Part shown: one piece after another, positions 38,212 through 46,838 of the stretch
Layout of the letters: the number at the start of each line of letters is the position of its first letter
Numbering within the stretch: the stretch's first letter is position 1
NCBI GenBank assembly: GCA_947650155.1
Contig: CANSUS010000011.1
Span: 1-64,000 of the forward strand
Length of the DNA stretch: 64,000 nt
Source of the DNA: an uncultured Lachnospiraceae bacterium
Lineage (GTDB): Bacteria > Bacillota > Clostridia > Lachnospirales > Lachnospiraceae
Reading direction: 5' to 3'
Translations under genes and position numbers: made by a program
The notes under the pieces: model-generated
What the model was told of the DNA's origin: nothing
What the model saw: the letters and a program-made list of their open reading frames with translations, nothing else
The model's database searches: none

Positions 38212-39375
38212 ATGCTTATACAAAACGGACTGGTCTTCACCCAGGATGAACAATTTTTACCCCTTACCATACGGACGGACGGTGAGTGGATCACAACGGT
38301 ATCCGAAAGCATCCCTGTCCCCGCTGAAGAAAAAAGCGAATCTGTCATTGACGCTTCCGGCTGTTACGTGATCCCGGGACTTACGGATATCCACTTTCAT
38401 GGCTGCGACGGTTACGACTTTTGTGACAACAGCCTGGAAGCATATGAAAAAATAGCTTCCTTCTGTCTGCGGCATGGGGTAACGTCTATTTGTCCCGCTA
38501 CAATGACTTTGCAAATGGAGATTTTAAATGATATTTGTAAGACAGCGGCTGTTTTCCATTCCCTGCAGGCGGAAAAAAATAACTTTCAAAACTGTGCAGA
38601 ACTGATTGGCATCCATATGGAAGGCCCCTTTATCAGCCAGGCTAAAAAAGGCGCACAGAACGCCGCCTATATCTGTCCCCCTGATGATGACAGTATAGAA
38701 CGTTTCCTGTCTCTTTCCAAAGGACTGGTAAAGCTCATTTCCCTTGCGCCGGAACTTCCGAATGCTCTGTCCGTCATAAAAAAATATAAAGAGAAAACCG
38801 CCTTTTCGATTGCCCATACGGAAGCAGACTATGCCACTGCAAAAGAGGCTATGGCAGCAGGCGCGCTTCATGTTACCCATCTGTATAATGCCATGCCGCC
38901 CTTCCATCACAGAGACAGCGGCGTAATCGGCGCTGCTGCAGATACCGAAAACTGTTATGTGGAGCTGATCTGTGACGGACTGCATGTTTCCCCGCCTGCA
39001 GTCCGCGCTGCATTCCGGCTGTTTCCTGACAGAGTCATCCTGATCAGCGACAGCATGCGCGCCGCCGGCAGGCCGGATGGCGCCTACACGTTGGGCGGGC
39101 AGGAAGTAAATGTACATGGAAACAAAGCAGTACTTGCTGACGGAACGATCGCAGGCAGCGTAACGCCACTCCATCAATGTATGCTGACCGCCGTTTCTAT
39201 GGGGATTCCACTTGAAAAAGCCATTGCAGCGGCTACCATCCATCCCTGCCGCTCGATCGGCGCGGACAGTTTATATGGCAGTATTTCTCCCGGGAAAAAG
39301 GCGCATATGCTTCTTCTTAACAAGGAAACGCTGCAAATAGAACAAATCATAAAAGGAGAGGAAGTACTAAAATAG
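38212..39375 (+). CDS. nagA: N-acetylglucosamine-6-phosphate deacetylase
   Basis: 387 residues from ATG 38212 behind GGAGGATT; the longer frame from 38173 lacks a ribosome site. Amidohydrolase features: DIHFHGCDGYDF (metal ligands), HMEGPF, IAHTEA, THLYNAMPPFHHRD and LISDSM with the catalytic Asp. NagA removes the acetyl group from GlcNAc-6-P to give glucosamine-6-P for NagB. A hairpin overlapping its stop codon likely terminates the operon before the convergent regulator gene. Confidence 0.95.
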   Translation: MLIQNGLVFTQDEQFLPLTIRTDGEWITTVSESIPVPAEEKSESVIDASGCYVIPGLTDIHFHGCDGYDFCDNSLEAYEKIASFCLRHGVTSICPATMTLQMEILNDICKTAAVFHSLQAEKNNFQNCAELIGIHMEGPFISQAKKGAQNAAYICPPDDDSIERFLSLSKGLVKLISLAPELPNALSVIKKYKEKTAFSIAHTEADYATAKEAMAAGALHVTHLYNAMPPFHHRDSGVIGAAADTENCYVELICDGLHVSPPAVRAAFRLFPDRVILISDSMRAAGRPDGAYTLGGQEVNVHGNKAVLADGTIAGSVTPLHQCMLTAVSMGIPLEKAIAAATIHPCRSIGADSLYGSISPGKKAHMLLLNKETLQIEQIIKGEEVLK

Positions 39376-39391
39376 TGCTTCCTCTCTCCTT
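39351..39391 (+). terminator. nagA terminator overlapping the stop codon
   Basis: GGAGAG.GAAG.TAC pairs with GTG.CTTC.CTCTCC with a 2-nt bulge, followed by a pyrimidine-rich TTCTGTTCC. The stem includes the end of nagA. The weak T-run makes this moderate. Confidence 0.5.
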
Positions 39392-39439
39392 CTGTTCCAA
39401 TCATGAAAAGATTCTTCCTGTTATGAATACGCTTCCCTG

Positions 39440-40216
39440 CTATTTCATATGATTTCTATATTCATTTGCCGAAAATCCCGTCTGCTTCTTAAATACCCTT
39501 GAAAAATGTGCAATATCCAAAAAGCCTACTTTTTCCGCAATATCCCCGATCCGCAGGGAAGGCTCTTTTAGCAGTTCCTTCGCTTTTTCTATTCTGACAT
39601 AGTTCAGAATATCGGAAAAGCTCTTCTCCACATGCCGGTTTAAGATCTTGCTTAAATGCCACTGGCTCACATAGACCTGCTCTGCCACATCCGAAAGTTT
39701 CAGCTTGTTCATATAGTTTTCTTCAATGTATTTTACCGCATTCTGCGCAATAAAGCTTCCGGCGGCAATTTCCTCCGGTCCTTCCTCCGTTTCTTTCTCT
39801 TCCCCTGTTTTTTCTGCCATTCCTTCTTTCTGTTCCTTCTTTTGGGAAAGCTTCTCTGTCATAACCTGAATGGCTTCCTCCAGTTCATCCATTTTGGAAG
39901 GCTTTAATAAAAATCTGGTCACTCCCAGCCTGATTGCCTCTCTTGCATATTCAAAATCACGAAATCCTGTCAGAATCGTGATCTGCATATCGGGATATTC
40001 GGATTTCAATGCGGCGATCATGGAAAGCCCATCCATCCCCGGCATTCTGATATCCGTAAACAGAATATCAGGGCATTCCCTTCTTATAACTTCTATTCCG
40101 TCCTGCCCATTCTCCGCCGCTGCCGCCACCCGGCAGCCCCATTTTTCCCATTTAATTCCCCGTGAAAGCCCTTCGGCAATCACGGGTTCATCATCAATAA
40201 TTACTACTTTGTACAT
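39440..40216 (-). CDS. YesN-like response regulator, AraC family (258 aa)
   Basis: A receiver domain (1-120; DD at 8-9, phospho-acceptor D55 in LFTDIRMPG, Lys in LKPSKMDE) is followed by a Glu-rich linker and a C-terminal pair of AraC-type helix-turn-helices (~160-258, with YVSQWHLSKIL and FSRVFKKQTG). It pairs with the YesM-like kinase at 43538 and probably activates the minus-strand chitobiose operon. It is the last gene of that operon, 3 bp after a permease. Confidence 0.9.
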   Translation of the reverse strand: MYKVVIIDDEPVIAEGLSRGIKWEKWGCRVAAAAENGQDGIEVIRRECPDILFTDIRMPGMDGLSMIAALKSEYPDMQITILTGFRDFEYAREAIRLGVTRFLLKPSKMDELEEAIQVMTEKLSQKKEQKEGMAEKTGEEKETEEGPEEIAAGSFIAQNAVKYIEENYMNKLKLSDVAEQVYVSQWHLSKILNRHVEKSFSDILNYVRIEKAKELLKEPSLRIGDIAEKVGFLDIAHFSRVFKKQTGFSANEYRNHMK

Positions 40217-40219
40217 GTA

Positions 40220-41083
40220 CTATCCTTTCACTGCTCCTGCCGTCATACCCTTTATAATATATTTCTGTAAAAATACATACACGATCAAAACGGGGATTAC
40301 CACCAGCGAAACTGCAGCCGCCATCAAGCCATAATCCGTTCCCTCATTGGACGAGAGCTCATTCAAAAGTCTTGTAATCGCCCTTGTCTCCGGTCTTCTT
40401 AAGAAAAACATCTGGGTAAACAAATCATTGTAACTCCAAAGAAACGAAAAGATCGCCACCGTTGCAAAAGACGGTTTGGTAAGCGGCACAATTACTTTAA
40501 AGAAGATCTGTACCGGACCGCAGCCTTCCAGAAAAGCGGATTCTTCCAACTCGATCGGCAGTCCCCTGATATATCCTGTCAGTACAATAATTGCAAAGGA
40601 AAGATTGCCCGCTACCTGGGGTAATATGATAGACAGCATAGAAAGCCACCAGTTTTTCGTACCTGCAATGCCCCATGAAGTTTCCATCGCATATACCGGA
40701 ATAATCGTTGCAAACACCGGAAACATCATACCTGCCACTACCAGCGCATAAAGCGTATCCCGTAATTTAAAATGATACCTTACCAGTGCGAAAGATGCAA
40801 GACCCGCCAATAAAATTACGATAGCGCACACCATTCCCGAAATAAAAATACTGTTTTTATATGCGGAAAAAATATCCAGATTCTCAAACGCCTTTCGGTA
40901 ATTTGCCAGGGTAAACAGTTCTCCGAGAGGGAGGGAAAAAGAATCCTCTAATATTTTATTTTTCGCTTTAAAAGAATTCTGCACTACCCATACAATCGGA
41001 TAAACGGTAGTTAACGCCCACAATATCAGACAAAGATATACGGCTGATGCAGAAAGTGAAAATTTATGTTTTTTCATATACAC
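40220..41083 (-). CDS. ABC sugar transporter permease (MalG-type)
   Basis: 287 residues with six predicted membrane helices. The EAA loop sits around residues 185-205 (ELEESAFLEGCGPVQIFFKVIVPL). It is the second permease of a carbohydrate CUT1-type importer whose binding protein and first permease lie upstream. The ATPase is not in this window; CUT1 systems of Firmicutes often share one MsmK/UgpC-like ATPase encoded elsewhere. Confidence 0.9.
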   Translation of the reverse strand: MYMKKHKFSLSASAVYLCLILWALTTVYPIVWVVQNSFKAKNKILEDSFSLPLGELFTLANYRKAFENLDIFSAYKNSIFISGMVCAIVILLAGLASFALVRYHFKLRDTLYALVVAGMMFPVFATIIPVYAMETSWGIAGTKNWWLSMLSIILPQVAGNLSFAIIVLTGYIRGLPIELEESAFLEGCGPVQIFFKVIVPLTKPSFATVAIFSFLWSYNDLFTQMFFLRRPETRAITRLLNELSSNEGTDYGLMAAAVSLVVIPVLIVYVFLQKYIIKGMTAGAVKG

Positions 41084-41092
41084 TGCCTCCCA

Positions 41093-41980
41093 TCAATAAT
41101 CTTTTTCTTTGAAAATGGTATTTACTGCTTTTGACAAAATTACACCCAGTATTACGATCATAACTGCAATGGCCGCGCCATAATCTATATCCTTCACAAT
41201 CATCGTCTGATAGTACATATAAGTTCCTGTTAAAAATGTGGATTTTAACGGCATTCCTTTCGGAAACATCGTCCAGGGAAGGTCAAATACCTTCAGCGCC
41301 CCGGTCACTGCCAGTACCACACAGGTACATAGCACATTATGTAAGAGTGGAACCGTCAAATACCGGATTCGTTTTAGCTTCGTAGCGCCGTCAATGGCTG
41401 CCGCTTCATATAATTCCTCTGAAATATTATTAAGCCCTGTAACGATAATGACAAAATAAAATCCTACATACTGCCACATAACCGGAAGCATCATCGTAAA
41501 CAACGCCAGTTTTTCCTCCTTCCAGTCTGTCAGGCCCTCTTTTCCAAGTGCGGACAAGATCTGATTTAACATTCCTTTGTCATATAAAAAAATCAGGTTA
41601 AATAATAATCCCAGTGCGGTTGCCGATACTACGATCGGAAAAAAATACATGGTGCGGAATATTTTGGCGCCGCGTCTGATGTTGTCTACCATAAGCGCTA
41701 ACACAAGCGCAATTCCGACCTGACCTACAATTGTGACCAATGTCATGATGACGGTATTTTTTAACGAAGTCCAGATATTTTTATCCTGCACCAATTTCAC
41801 ATAATTGGAGTACCACGGATCGTTCCATACTTCGCCCGATATTCCAAGTTCCTTCACCTGCATAAAGCTGTCAAATATATTTTTAAAAAACGGATAATAT
41901 AAATAAACAATCATAAAGGCAAATGCCGGAAGTAAAAACAGTAATAATGGTTTTTTGTTTTTATATATGTTTGCTCCCAT
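41093..41980 (-). CDS. ABC sugar transporter permease (MalF-type)
   Basis: Start set at ATG 41980 behind AGAGGGTGTACAT; a longer frame runs into the SBP gene. 295 residues, six membrane helices, EAA loop in YEAAAIDGATKLKRIRYLTVPLL. It forms the membrane channel of a CUT1-type importer together with the next gene, 9 bp away. Its neighbours point to N,N'-diacetylchitobiose or a related beta-disaccharide as substrate. Confidence 0.9.
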   Translation of the reverse strand: MGANIYKNKKPLLLFLLPAFAFMIVYLYYPFFKNIFDSFMQVKELGISGEVWNDPWYSNYVKLVQDKNIWTSLKNTVIMTLVTIVGQVGIALVLALMVDNIRRGAKIFRTMYFFPIVVSATALGLLFNLIFLYDKGMLNQILSALGKEGLTDWKEEKLALFTMMLPVMWQYVGFYFVIIVTGLNNISEELYEAAAIDGATKLKRIRYLTVPLLHNVLCTCVVLAVTGALKVFDLPWTMFPKGMPLKSTFLTGTYMYYQTMIVKDIDYGAAIAVMIVILGVILSKAVNTIFKEKDY

Positions 41981-42001
41981 ATGTACACCCTCTTTTTCAG
42001 G

Positions 42002-42028
42002 AATGCCGGAGGCGTCGCCTCCGGCATT
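42002..42028 (-). other. Intercistronic stem-loop between binding-protein and permease genes
   Basis: Perfect 12-bp stem AATGCCGGAGGC (42002-42013) / GCCTCCGGCATT (42017-42028), 3-nt loop. On the minus strand no T-run follows, so it is more likely to stabilise the upstream SBP mRNA and keep binding protein in excess of permeases, as for malE-malF. Confidence 0.75.
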
Positions 42029-42044
42029 TTCATTTTTACAGTTC

Positions 42045-43430
42045 TTATTGTGCGCTCCAGTAAATATCCAAACCTTCCTGTACTGCATCCGCTGCATTTA
42101 CAGCGCCTGTCACGATTTCCGGCATACCGTCAAAGGTAGGCACCCTTGCTTCGCCCTGGAAAAGATCCTGTACTACGCCTGTAATGGAAGTACATCCCGC
42201 CATCATTTCCAAAGATTTGATCTGCAGTTCGTTAAATGCCGATTCGTCCACTTCCGGTACATTATTTAACGCGCTTGATCCATGCTGTGCAAAAACAGGC
42301 ACTGCTTCGTTAGAAGTCATAAAAGATACAAAGTCAACTGCTGCCGCTCTTTTTGCCGGATCGTCCCATGCTTTTTTGGTAATATAATATCCTGATGTCA
42401 AACCGCCTAACAAATCCGTCGCTTTTCTTGCCTCTTTAGCAGGTACATAAGTTACGTCAAACTTTGCCAGTTTTTCCGTATCCAGCGTTGTAATGTCATC
42501 AGGATCTGACTGACATGCTGACACGATACCATTTACTTTCCAGGAACCGTCTAATAAGAACGCTGCTTTCCCTTCTGTAAACATTGCAAACGTCTCGTCA
42601 TCTGTTGCGGAAAGGGTATTTTCCGGAAAATATCCGGCTTCATAAAGCTCTTTAATATCTTCCATTCCTTCCACCCATTCCTGACCGATCTCGTCTGTAA
42701 CACTTTCAGGAATAGTCAAATGATTTTCAGGCGACGTATGATTAAAAATGGCAAATTCCCACCAATAATGAGGTATGTGTCCAAGTGCAGCCGCAATCGG
42801 CGTGTAGCCTGCATCTTTAATTTTCTGACAGTCCGCTAAAAACTGTTCCCATGTATAATCCGCACCCGGCATTGCAACCCCTGCCGCCTCTAAGATTTCT
42901 GTATTTACGAATAATGCCTCCCAGATTCCGTTAACCGGCACTGCATAGGCTTTTTGATCTACCAAAGATACCGGGATACGCCCGTCGTCCATATTGGATG
43001 CATAATCGGGATATTCCGCTCTGATCTCTTCAATGGAGATCACCTTTCCCGCCTCTATAAAACTGTTTGCATCTGCGCCGTTAAAGAAGAAAAGCACATC
43101 CGGCTCGGAACCGGTCTCGAAATCCGTTACCACCCTTGTTTTGAAAGTATCGCTGGAGGTTGACGACATATCGATTACTTTATTTCCCGTTGTCTTTTCC
43201 CATTCCTGATACCATTGTTTGTAATTTTGCGCATTTCCGTCATTTCCGGCAAATGTCGTTACTACTTCCAGTTCCACGCCGCCTGTTTCCTCTTCCGCTC
43301 CCTTGTCCGCTTCTTTCTCTCCTTCTGTCTTTGTACTGCTCCCGCCCGTATTTTGTTCTTTGTTTCCACACGCTGCAAGTGAAAATACCATAGTGCATGC
43401 CAGAATCATTGCTATTATTTTCTTTTTCAT
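42045..43430 (-). CDS. Sugar-binding lipoprotein of ABC importer
   Basis: Start at ATG 43430 behind AGGGAGGT gives a 461-residue pre-lipoprotein with signal sequence and lipobox LAAC (Cys21). A Thr/Glu linker is followed by an SBP_bac_1 fold with SEPDVLFFFNGAD, VPVNGIWEALFVN and LLDGSWKVNG. It captures oligosaccharide outside the membrane for the two downstream permeases. Operon position suggests chitobiose; specificity is inference. Confidence 0.9.
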   Translation of the reverse strand: MKKKIIAMILACTMVFSLAACGNKEQNTGGSSTKTEGEKEADKGAEEETGGVELEVVTTFAGNDGNAQNYKQWYQEWEKTTGNKVIDMSSTSSDTFKTRVVTDFETGSEPDVLFFFNGADANSFIEAGKVISIEEIRAEYPDYASNMDDGRIPVSLVDQKAYAVPVNGIWEALFVNTEILEAAGVAMPGADYTWEQFLADCQKIKDAGYTPIAAALGHIPHYWWEFAIFNHTSPENHLTIPESVTDEIGQEWVEGMEDIKELYEAGYFPENTLSATDDETFAMFTEGKAAFLLDGSWKVNGIVSACQSDPDDITTLDTEKLAKFDVTYVPAKEARKATDLLGGLTSGYYITKKAWDDPAKRAAAVDFVSFMTSNEAVPVFAQHGSSALNNVPEVDESAFNELQIKSLEMMAGCTSITGVVQDLFQGEARVPTFDGMPEIVTGAVNAADAVQEGLDIYWSAQ

Positions 43431-43537
43431 AAGAATACCTCCCTGTCTCTTCCTGTTTGTGTTTTTCCGATGTATGTTTTCCATCTGTCTATATCTTACA
43501 AAACTTGAGAAAAAATAGTAATTGTCAGACTTGCCAT

Positions 43538-45310
43538 TTATTGACTGGAATTGTTCTCTTGTGACAATTTCACAATAAGCGTGCTGACCGTCCGGTTTTC
43601 TTCGTCACTTTCAATAGTAAGTCCGCACTCTTCCCCATAAATAATCTTTAATCTCCTGTTCACATTACGGATTCCCAGACTGACATGGGGTTCGTCCGTT
43701 TTGTCCTCACTGTCCCCCAACAGCCTTTGTATTTTCTCCCTGTCTTCCTGCGTTAATACACCGTCATTGCTGACTTTAATATAAAGCTTTCCCCTGTCGC
43801 TGTATATTTTTATGCTCACACTGCCCCGTTTGTTTTCTTCTACTCCATGTTCCACCGCGTTTTCTACAATGGGCTGAATAATCAGCATGGGAACCGGTAC
43901 TTCCAAAAGAGACTCGTCAATTTGTCGGTCAACCTGAAATCTTGCCCCGAATCGGTTTGCAATAATATATAAATAGGCATCCACATAAGACAATTCCTCC
44001 GAAAGCGCAACAAAACGGCGCTGTTTTCTGTTCATCGTCGCATTCAGCATCGTAGCCAGCGCCTCGATCATACCGCTCACTTTATCATTACCGTTCATCC
44101 TCGCTTCCCAGTTGATAATCTCTAAAGTATTATTTAAAAAATGCGGATTAATCTGTGACTGCAGCGCCTTAATATTGGCATCCTTTAACGCCAGTTCCTC
44201 TTTATAAATGGTTTCAAACTGATATTTCAGCTCCGCCGACATGGTGTTGAACGCTCTTCCCAAATAAGCAAACTCATCACTGCTTTCCAGCGCTTCGACC
44301 TGATGTCCATAATTTCCAAGCGCAATCTGCCTTGCCCCTTCAATCAGTACGGAAATCGGGCCAGTCACACTGACATGGGTAAACCGAAAGACTACTCCGA
44401 TCAAAAGCAGCATAAAAAACAGGGCCAGAATAAATACGGTCTCCAGCAGTACGGTTTCATCAATCAGACTTCTGGAATCCAATTCCACCACAAAAGCAAG
44501 TTTCTGATTCTCAAATCGAATCGTCCTATATACAAACGCTTCTTTGTGATCATTGTAGTAAACGCTGCTTCCCATCAGTTTTTCTATCCGGTTTTTGTCA
44601 AACTTTTCCTCTATTCCGTTTCCAATCAGCGTTTCTCCATCAATATAAATTTCATATCCTGTCACTCCCCAGATACTTTCCAGACTGCCAAATATATCCT
44701 GTGTCTTCAATTCCATTACGATCATGGCATACGGCGTAAAAGAACTGTCTACCAGATTTCTGACAAGATAAAGGTGCTGATTCTCCTCCAGCAGCAGGAT
44801 TCCCGTGTCCAGATCTTTTCCCACTTCCAATACCTTCTTCATGATATGATCCTTAAAATATTCTTTCCTTTCATACCCCTGATTTCCAGTATTATTATCC
44901 TGATAAGTATTGAAAGTATAATAAATTTCTTCCGGTTCCTCTAAAAAGAACAACATCGTTCCCAAAATACGAGTATCATATTTATACTGCTGTGATAAAA
45001 AATCGTCGATTGCTTTTTTATACTGTACGCTCTTTCCATCGTTATTCTTCATATTCCTGTAAACAGTTCTGATCGTAGGATTGTAAGAGGCATTTTTAGA
45101 AGCCACCACCATCTCGCGAAGCTGCATATCACAGATCTCCACCGCTTTATCAGAAGAAACCTGTATGGTTCTTTCTATCTGACTGCTTACCATAGAAGAC
45201 ACAAGAAAAATCATGCCCAGCGTAAGCGCTAACAGCGGAAGCAGCCATCCAAATAAAAGCATGCGTACCATCTTCCATTTTAAAGTTCTGATTTTCCCAT
45301 GTTTCTTCAT
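43538..45310 (-). CDS. YesM-like sensor histidine kinase (590 aa)
   Basis: TM1 at ~12-35, an extracellular sensor domain (~36-280, dCache-like), TM2 at ~283-305, HAMP, then a His_kinase domain with QSQINPHFLNNTLEIINW and an HATPase with PIVENAVEHGVE and LGIRNVNRRL. It should phosphorylate the YesN-like regulator at 39440 after sensing the sugar, alone or with the binding protein. It is placed between the mutase and binding-protein genes of the same operon. Confidence 0.9.
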   Translation of the reverse strand: MKKHGKIRTLKWKMVRMLLFGWLLPLLALTLGMIFLVSSMVSSQIERTIQVSSDKAVEICDMQLREMVVASKNASYNPTIRTVYRNMKNNDGKSVQYKKAIDDFLSQQYKYDTRILGTMLFFLEEPEEIYYTFNTYQDNNTGNQGYERKEYFKDHIMKKVLEVGKDLDTGILLLEENQHLYLVRNLVDSSFTPYAMIVMELKTQDIFGSLESIWGVTGYEIYIDGETLIGNGIEEKFDKNRIEKLMGSSVYYNDHKEAFVYRTIRFENQKLAFVVELDSRSLIDETVLLETVFILALFFMLLLIGVVFRFTHVSVTGPISVLIEGARQIALGNYGHQVEALESSDEFAYLGRAFNTMSAELKYQFETIYKEELALKDANIKALQSQINPHFLNNTLEIINWEARMNGNDKVSGMIEALATMLNATMNRKQRRFVALSEELSYVDAYLYIIANRFGARFQVDRQIDESLLEVPVPMLIIQPIVENAVEHGVEENKRGSVSIKIYSDRGKLYIKVSNDGVLTQEDREKIQRLLGDSEDKTDEPHVSLGIRNVNRRLKIIYGEECGLTIESDEENRTVSTLIVKLSQENNSSQ

Positions 45311-45337
45311 GCCTCTCTGCTCCTTTCTTCACAAACA

Positions 45338-45378
45338 ACAAACGGCTTTATGGCTTATCATACCATAAAACCGTTTGT
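45338..45378 (-). other. Intercistronic stem-loop upstream of kinase gene
   Basis: ACAAACGG.TTTATGG (45338-45353) pairs with CCATAAA.CCGTTTGT (45363-45378) with one mismatch and a 9-nt loop. No strong T-run on the minus strand; it separates the enzyme genes from the sensor/transport genes and may lower downstream expression. Confidence 0.7.
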
Positions 45379-45386
45379 ACGGGCAT

Positions 45387-46838
45387 CTATTTTAAGCCCA
45401 AAAATTCTTCATATATTGTACTGACTGTTTCCGCCTCTTCTTTTTCTGGCATCTCACAGAAAATTCTTAAAAGGGGTTCTGTGCCCGAAAACCTTGCAAC
45501 CACCCAGCCTCCGTTCTTAAAATACACCTTGCAGCCATCCATATAGGAAATATGGTCCACTTCAAAGGGAAGCTCCGGCACTTGTTTCTCTTCCATCAGA
45601 ATTTTGTGCATTTTTGCTTTTTTCTCATGGCTGAATTTATAGTCCCTTTCTTCCATGTGGATTGCGCCGCACTCCTCCTCGATCATTTTGTAAATTTCAG
45701 ACAGTCTCTTTCCTGTCACCGCTATCATTTCCACTAAAAGGGCTGCAGCATACACGCCGTCTTTTCCGTTAATATGCCCTCTGACCGTAAGTCCTCCCGA
45801 AGATTCACCGCCGATAACAGCATCTGTTTCCGTCATCTTAGCCGAAATGTATTTAAACCCTACCGGAACTTCATAACATGTTTCTCCAAAGCTTTCCGCC
45901 ACCTTGTCCAGCATATGGGTGGTGGAGAGATTTCTTACTACAGCGCCGTGCCATCCTTTATATTTCACCAGATAATAGTACAGCAGCACCAGAATATCGT
46001 TGGGATGTAAAAATCTCCCTGTATCGTCGATCACCCCGATCCGGTCCGCATCTCCATCCGTCGCCAGACCAATATCGCACTTTTCATCAATGACAAAGGT
46101 CTGCAGTCTTCTGAGCGTTGCTGCGGAAGGCGAAGGCAGTTTCCCTCCAAATAACGTATCGTGCCTGTCATGGATCATGGATACCTCGCATCTTGCCGTC
46201 AGCAGAATCGTCTTTAAGGAGATTTCGCTCACCCCGTACATAGGATCTAACGCCACCTTTAATCCCGCTTTTCTAACCGCCTCCATGTCCACTGCCTCAA
46301 TGATATTATCCAGATATTCATTTAAGGGATAAATTTCCTGAATCAGTCCTTTCTCCAGACCTTTTTCATATTCCATGCATTCTATACTGTCCGTCCCCTC
46401 TTTTTCTCCGCCGTCTGTTTTCTTTCTCTCTTCCTCAATTTCCCGGATATACTGTTCGATTTCCCCTGTCTGAGTTTCATCCGCATCACGGCCTCCCTTC
46501 GTAAAGACCTTGATCCCGTTATAAATGGCCGGATTGTGGCTTGCCGTTACCATCATGCCATAAGGCAGGTCATGCTTCATTGTGTAAAACATGATAAGGG
46601 GGGTGGGTGATGATTTATTGACAAGAAGAGCGGTGATTCCTTCTGCCGCAAATACTTCTGCGGCCCACTGCATTGCTTCTTTTGCCAGAAAACGTCTGTC
46701 ATAGCCAATTACAATTTTCTCTTCCACTCCCTCTGCTTTCATTTTTCTGCACATCGCCTTTGCCAGAAGCTGAATATTGGCTTTTGTAAATTCATCCCCT
46801 ATTATTGCTCTCCAGCCGCCTGTTCCGAATTTGATCAT
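45387..46838 (-). CDS. Phosphohexomutase, probable phosphoacetylglucosamine mutase role
   Basis: 483 residues, alpha-D-phosphohexomutase family: GTGGWRAIIG at the start, catalytic Ser100 in TASHNP, metal loop DGDADRIG (~261), sugar loop GGESSGG, phosphate loop RFSGTEPLLR. The start overlaps the phosphorylase stop by four bases, so both are translated together. That pairing suggests it converts GlcNAc-1-P from the phosphorylase into GlcNAc-6-P for NagA. Glucose-1-P or mannose-1-P activity cannot be excluded from sequence. Confidence 0.88.
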   Translation of the reverse strand: MIKFGTGGWRAIIGDEFTKANIQLLAKAMCRKMKAEGVEEKIVIGYDRRFLAKEAMQWAAEVFAAEGITALLVNKSSPTPLIMFYTMKHDLPYGMMVTASHNPAIYNGIKVFTKGGRDADETQTGEIEQYIREIEEERKKTDGGEKEGTDSIECMEYEKGLEKGLIQEIYPLNEYLDNIIEAVDMEAVRKAGLKVALDPMYGVSEISLKTILLTARCEVSMIHDRHDTLFGGKLPSPSAATLRRLQTFVIDEKCDIGLATDGDADRIGVIDDTGRFLHPNDILVLLYYYLVKYKGWHGAVVRNLSTTHMLDKVAESFGETCYEVPVGFKYISAKMTETDAVIGGESSGGLTVRGHINGKDGVYAAALLVEMIAVTGKRLSEIYKMIEEECGAIHMEERDYKFSHEKKAKMHKILMEEKQVPELPFEVDHISYMDGCKVYFKNGGWVVARFSGTEPLLRIFCEMPEKEEAETVSTIYEEFLGLK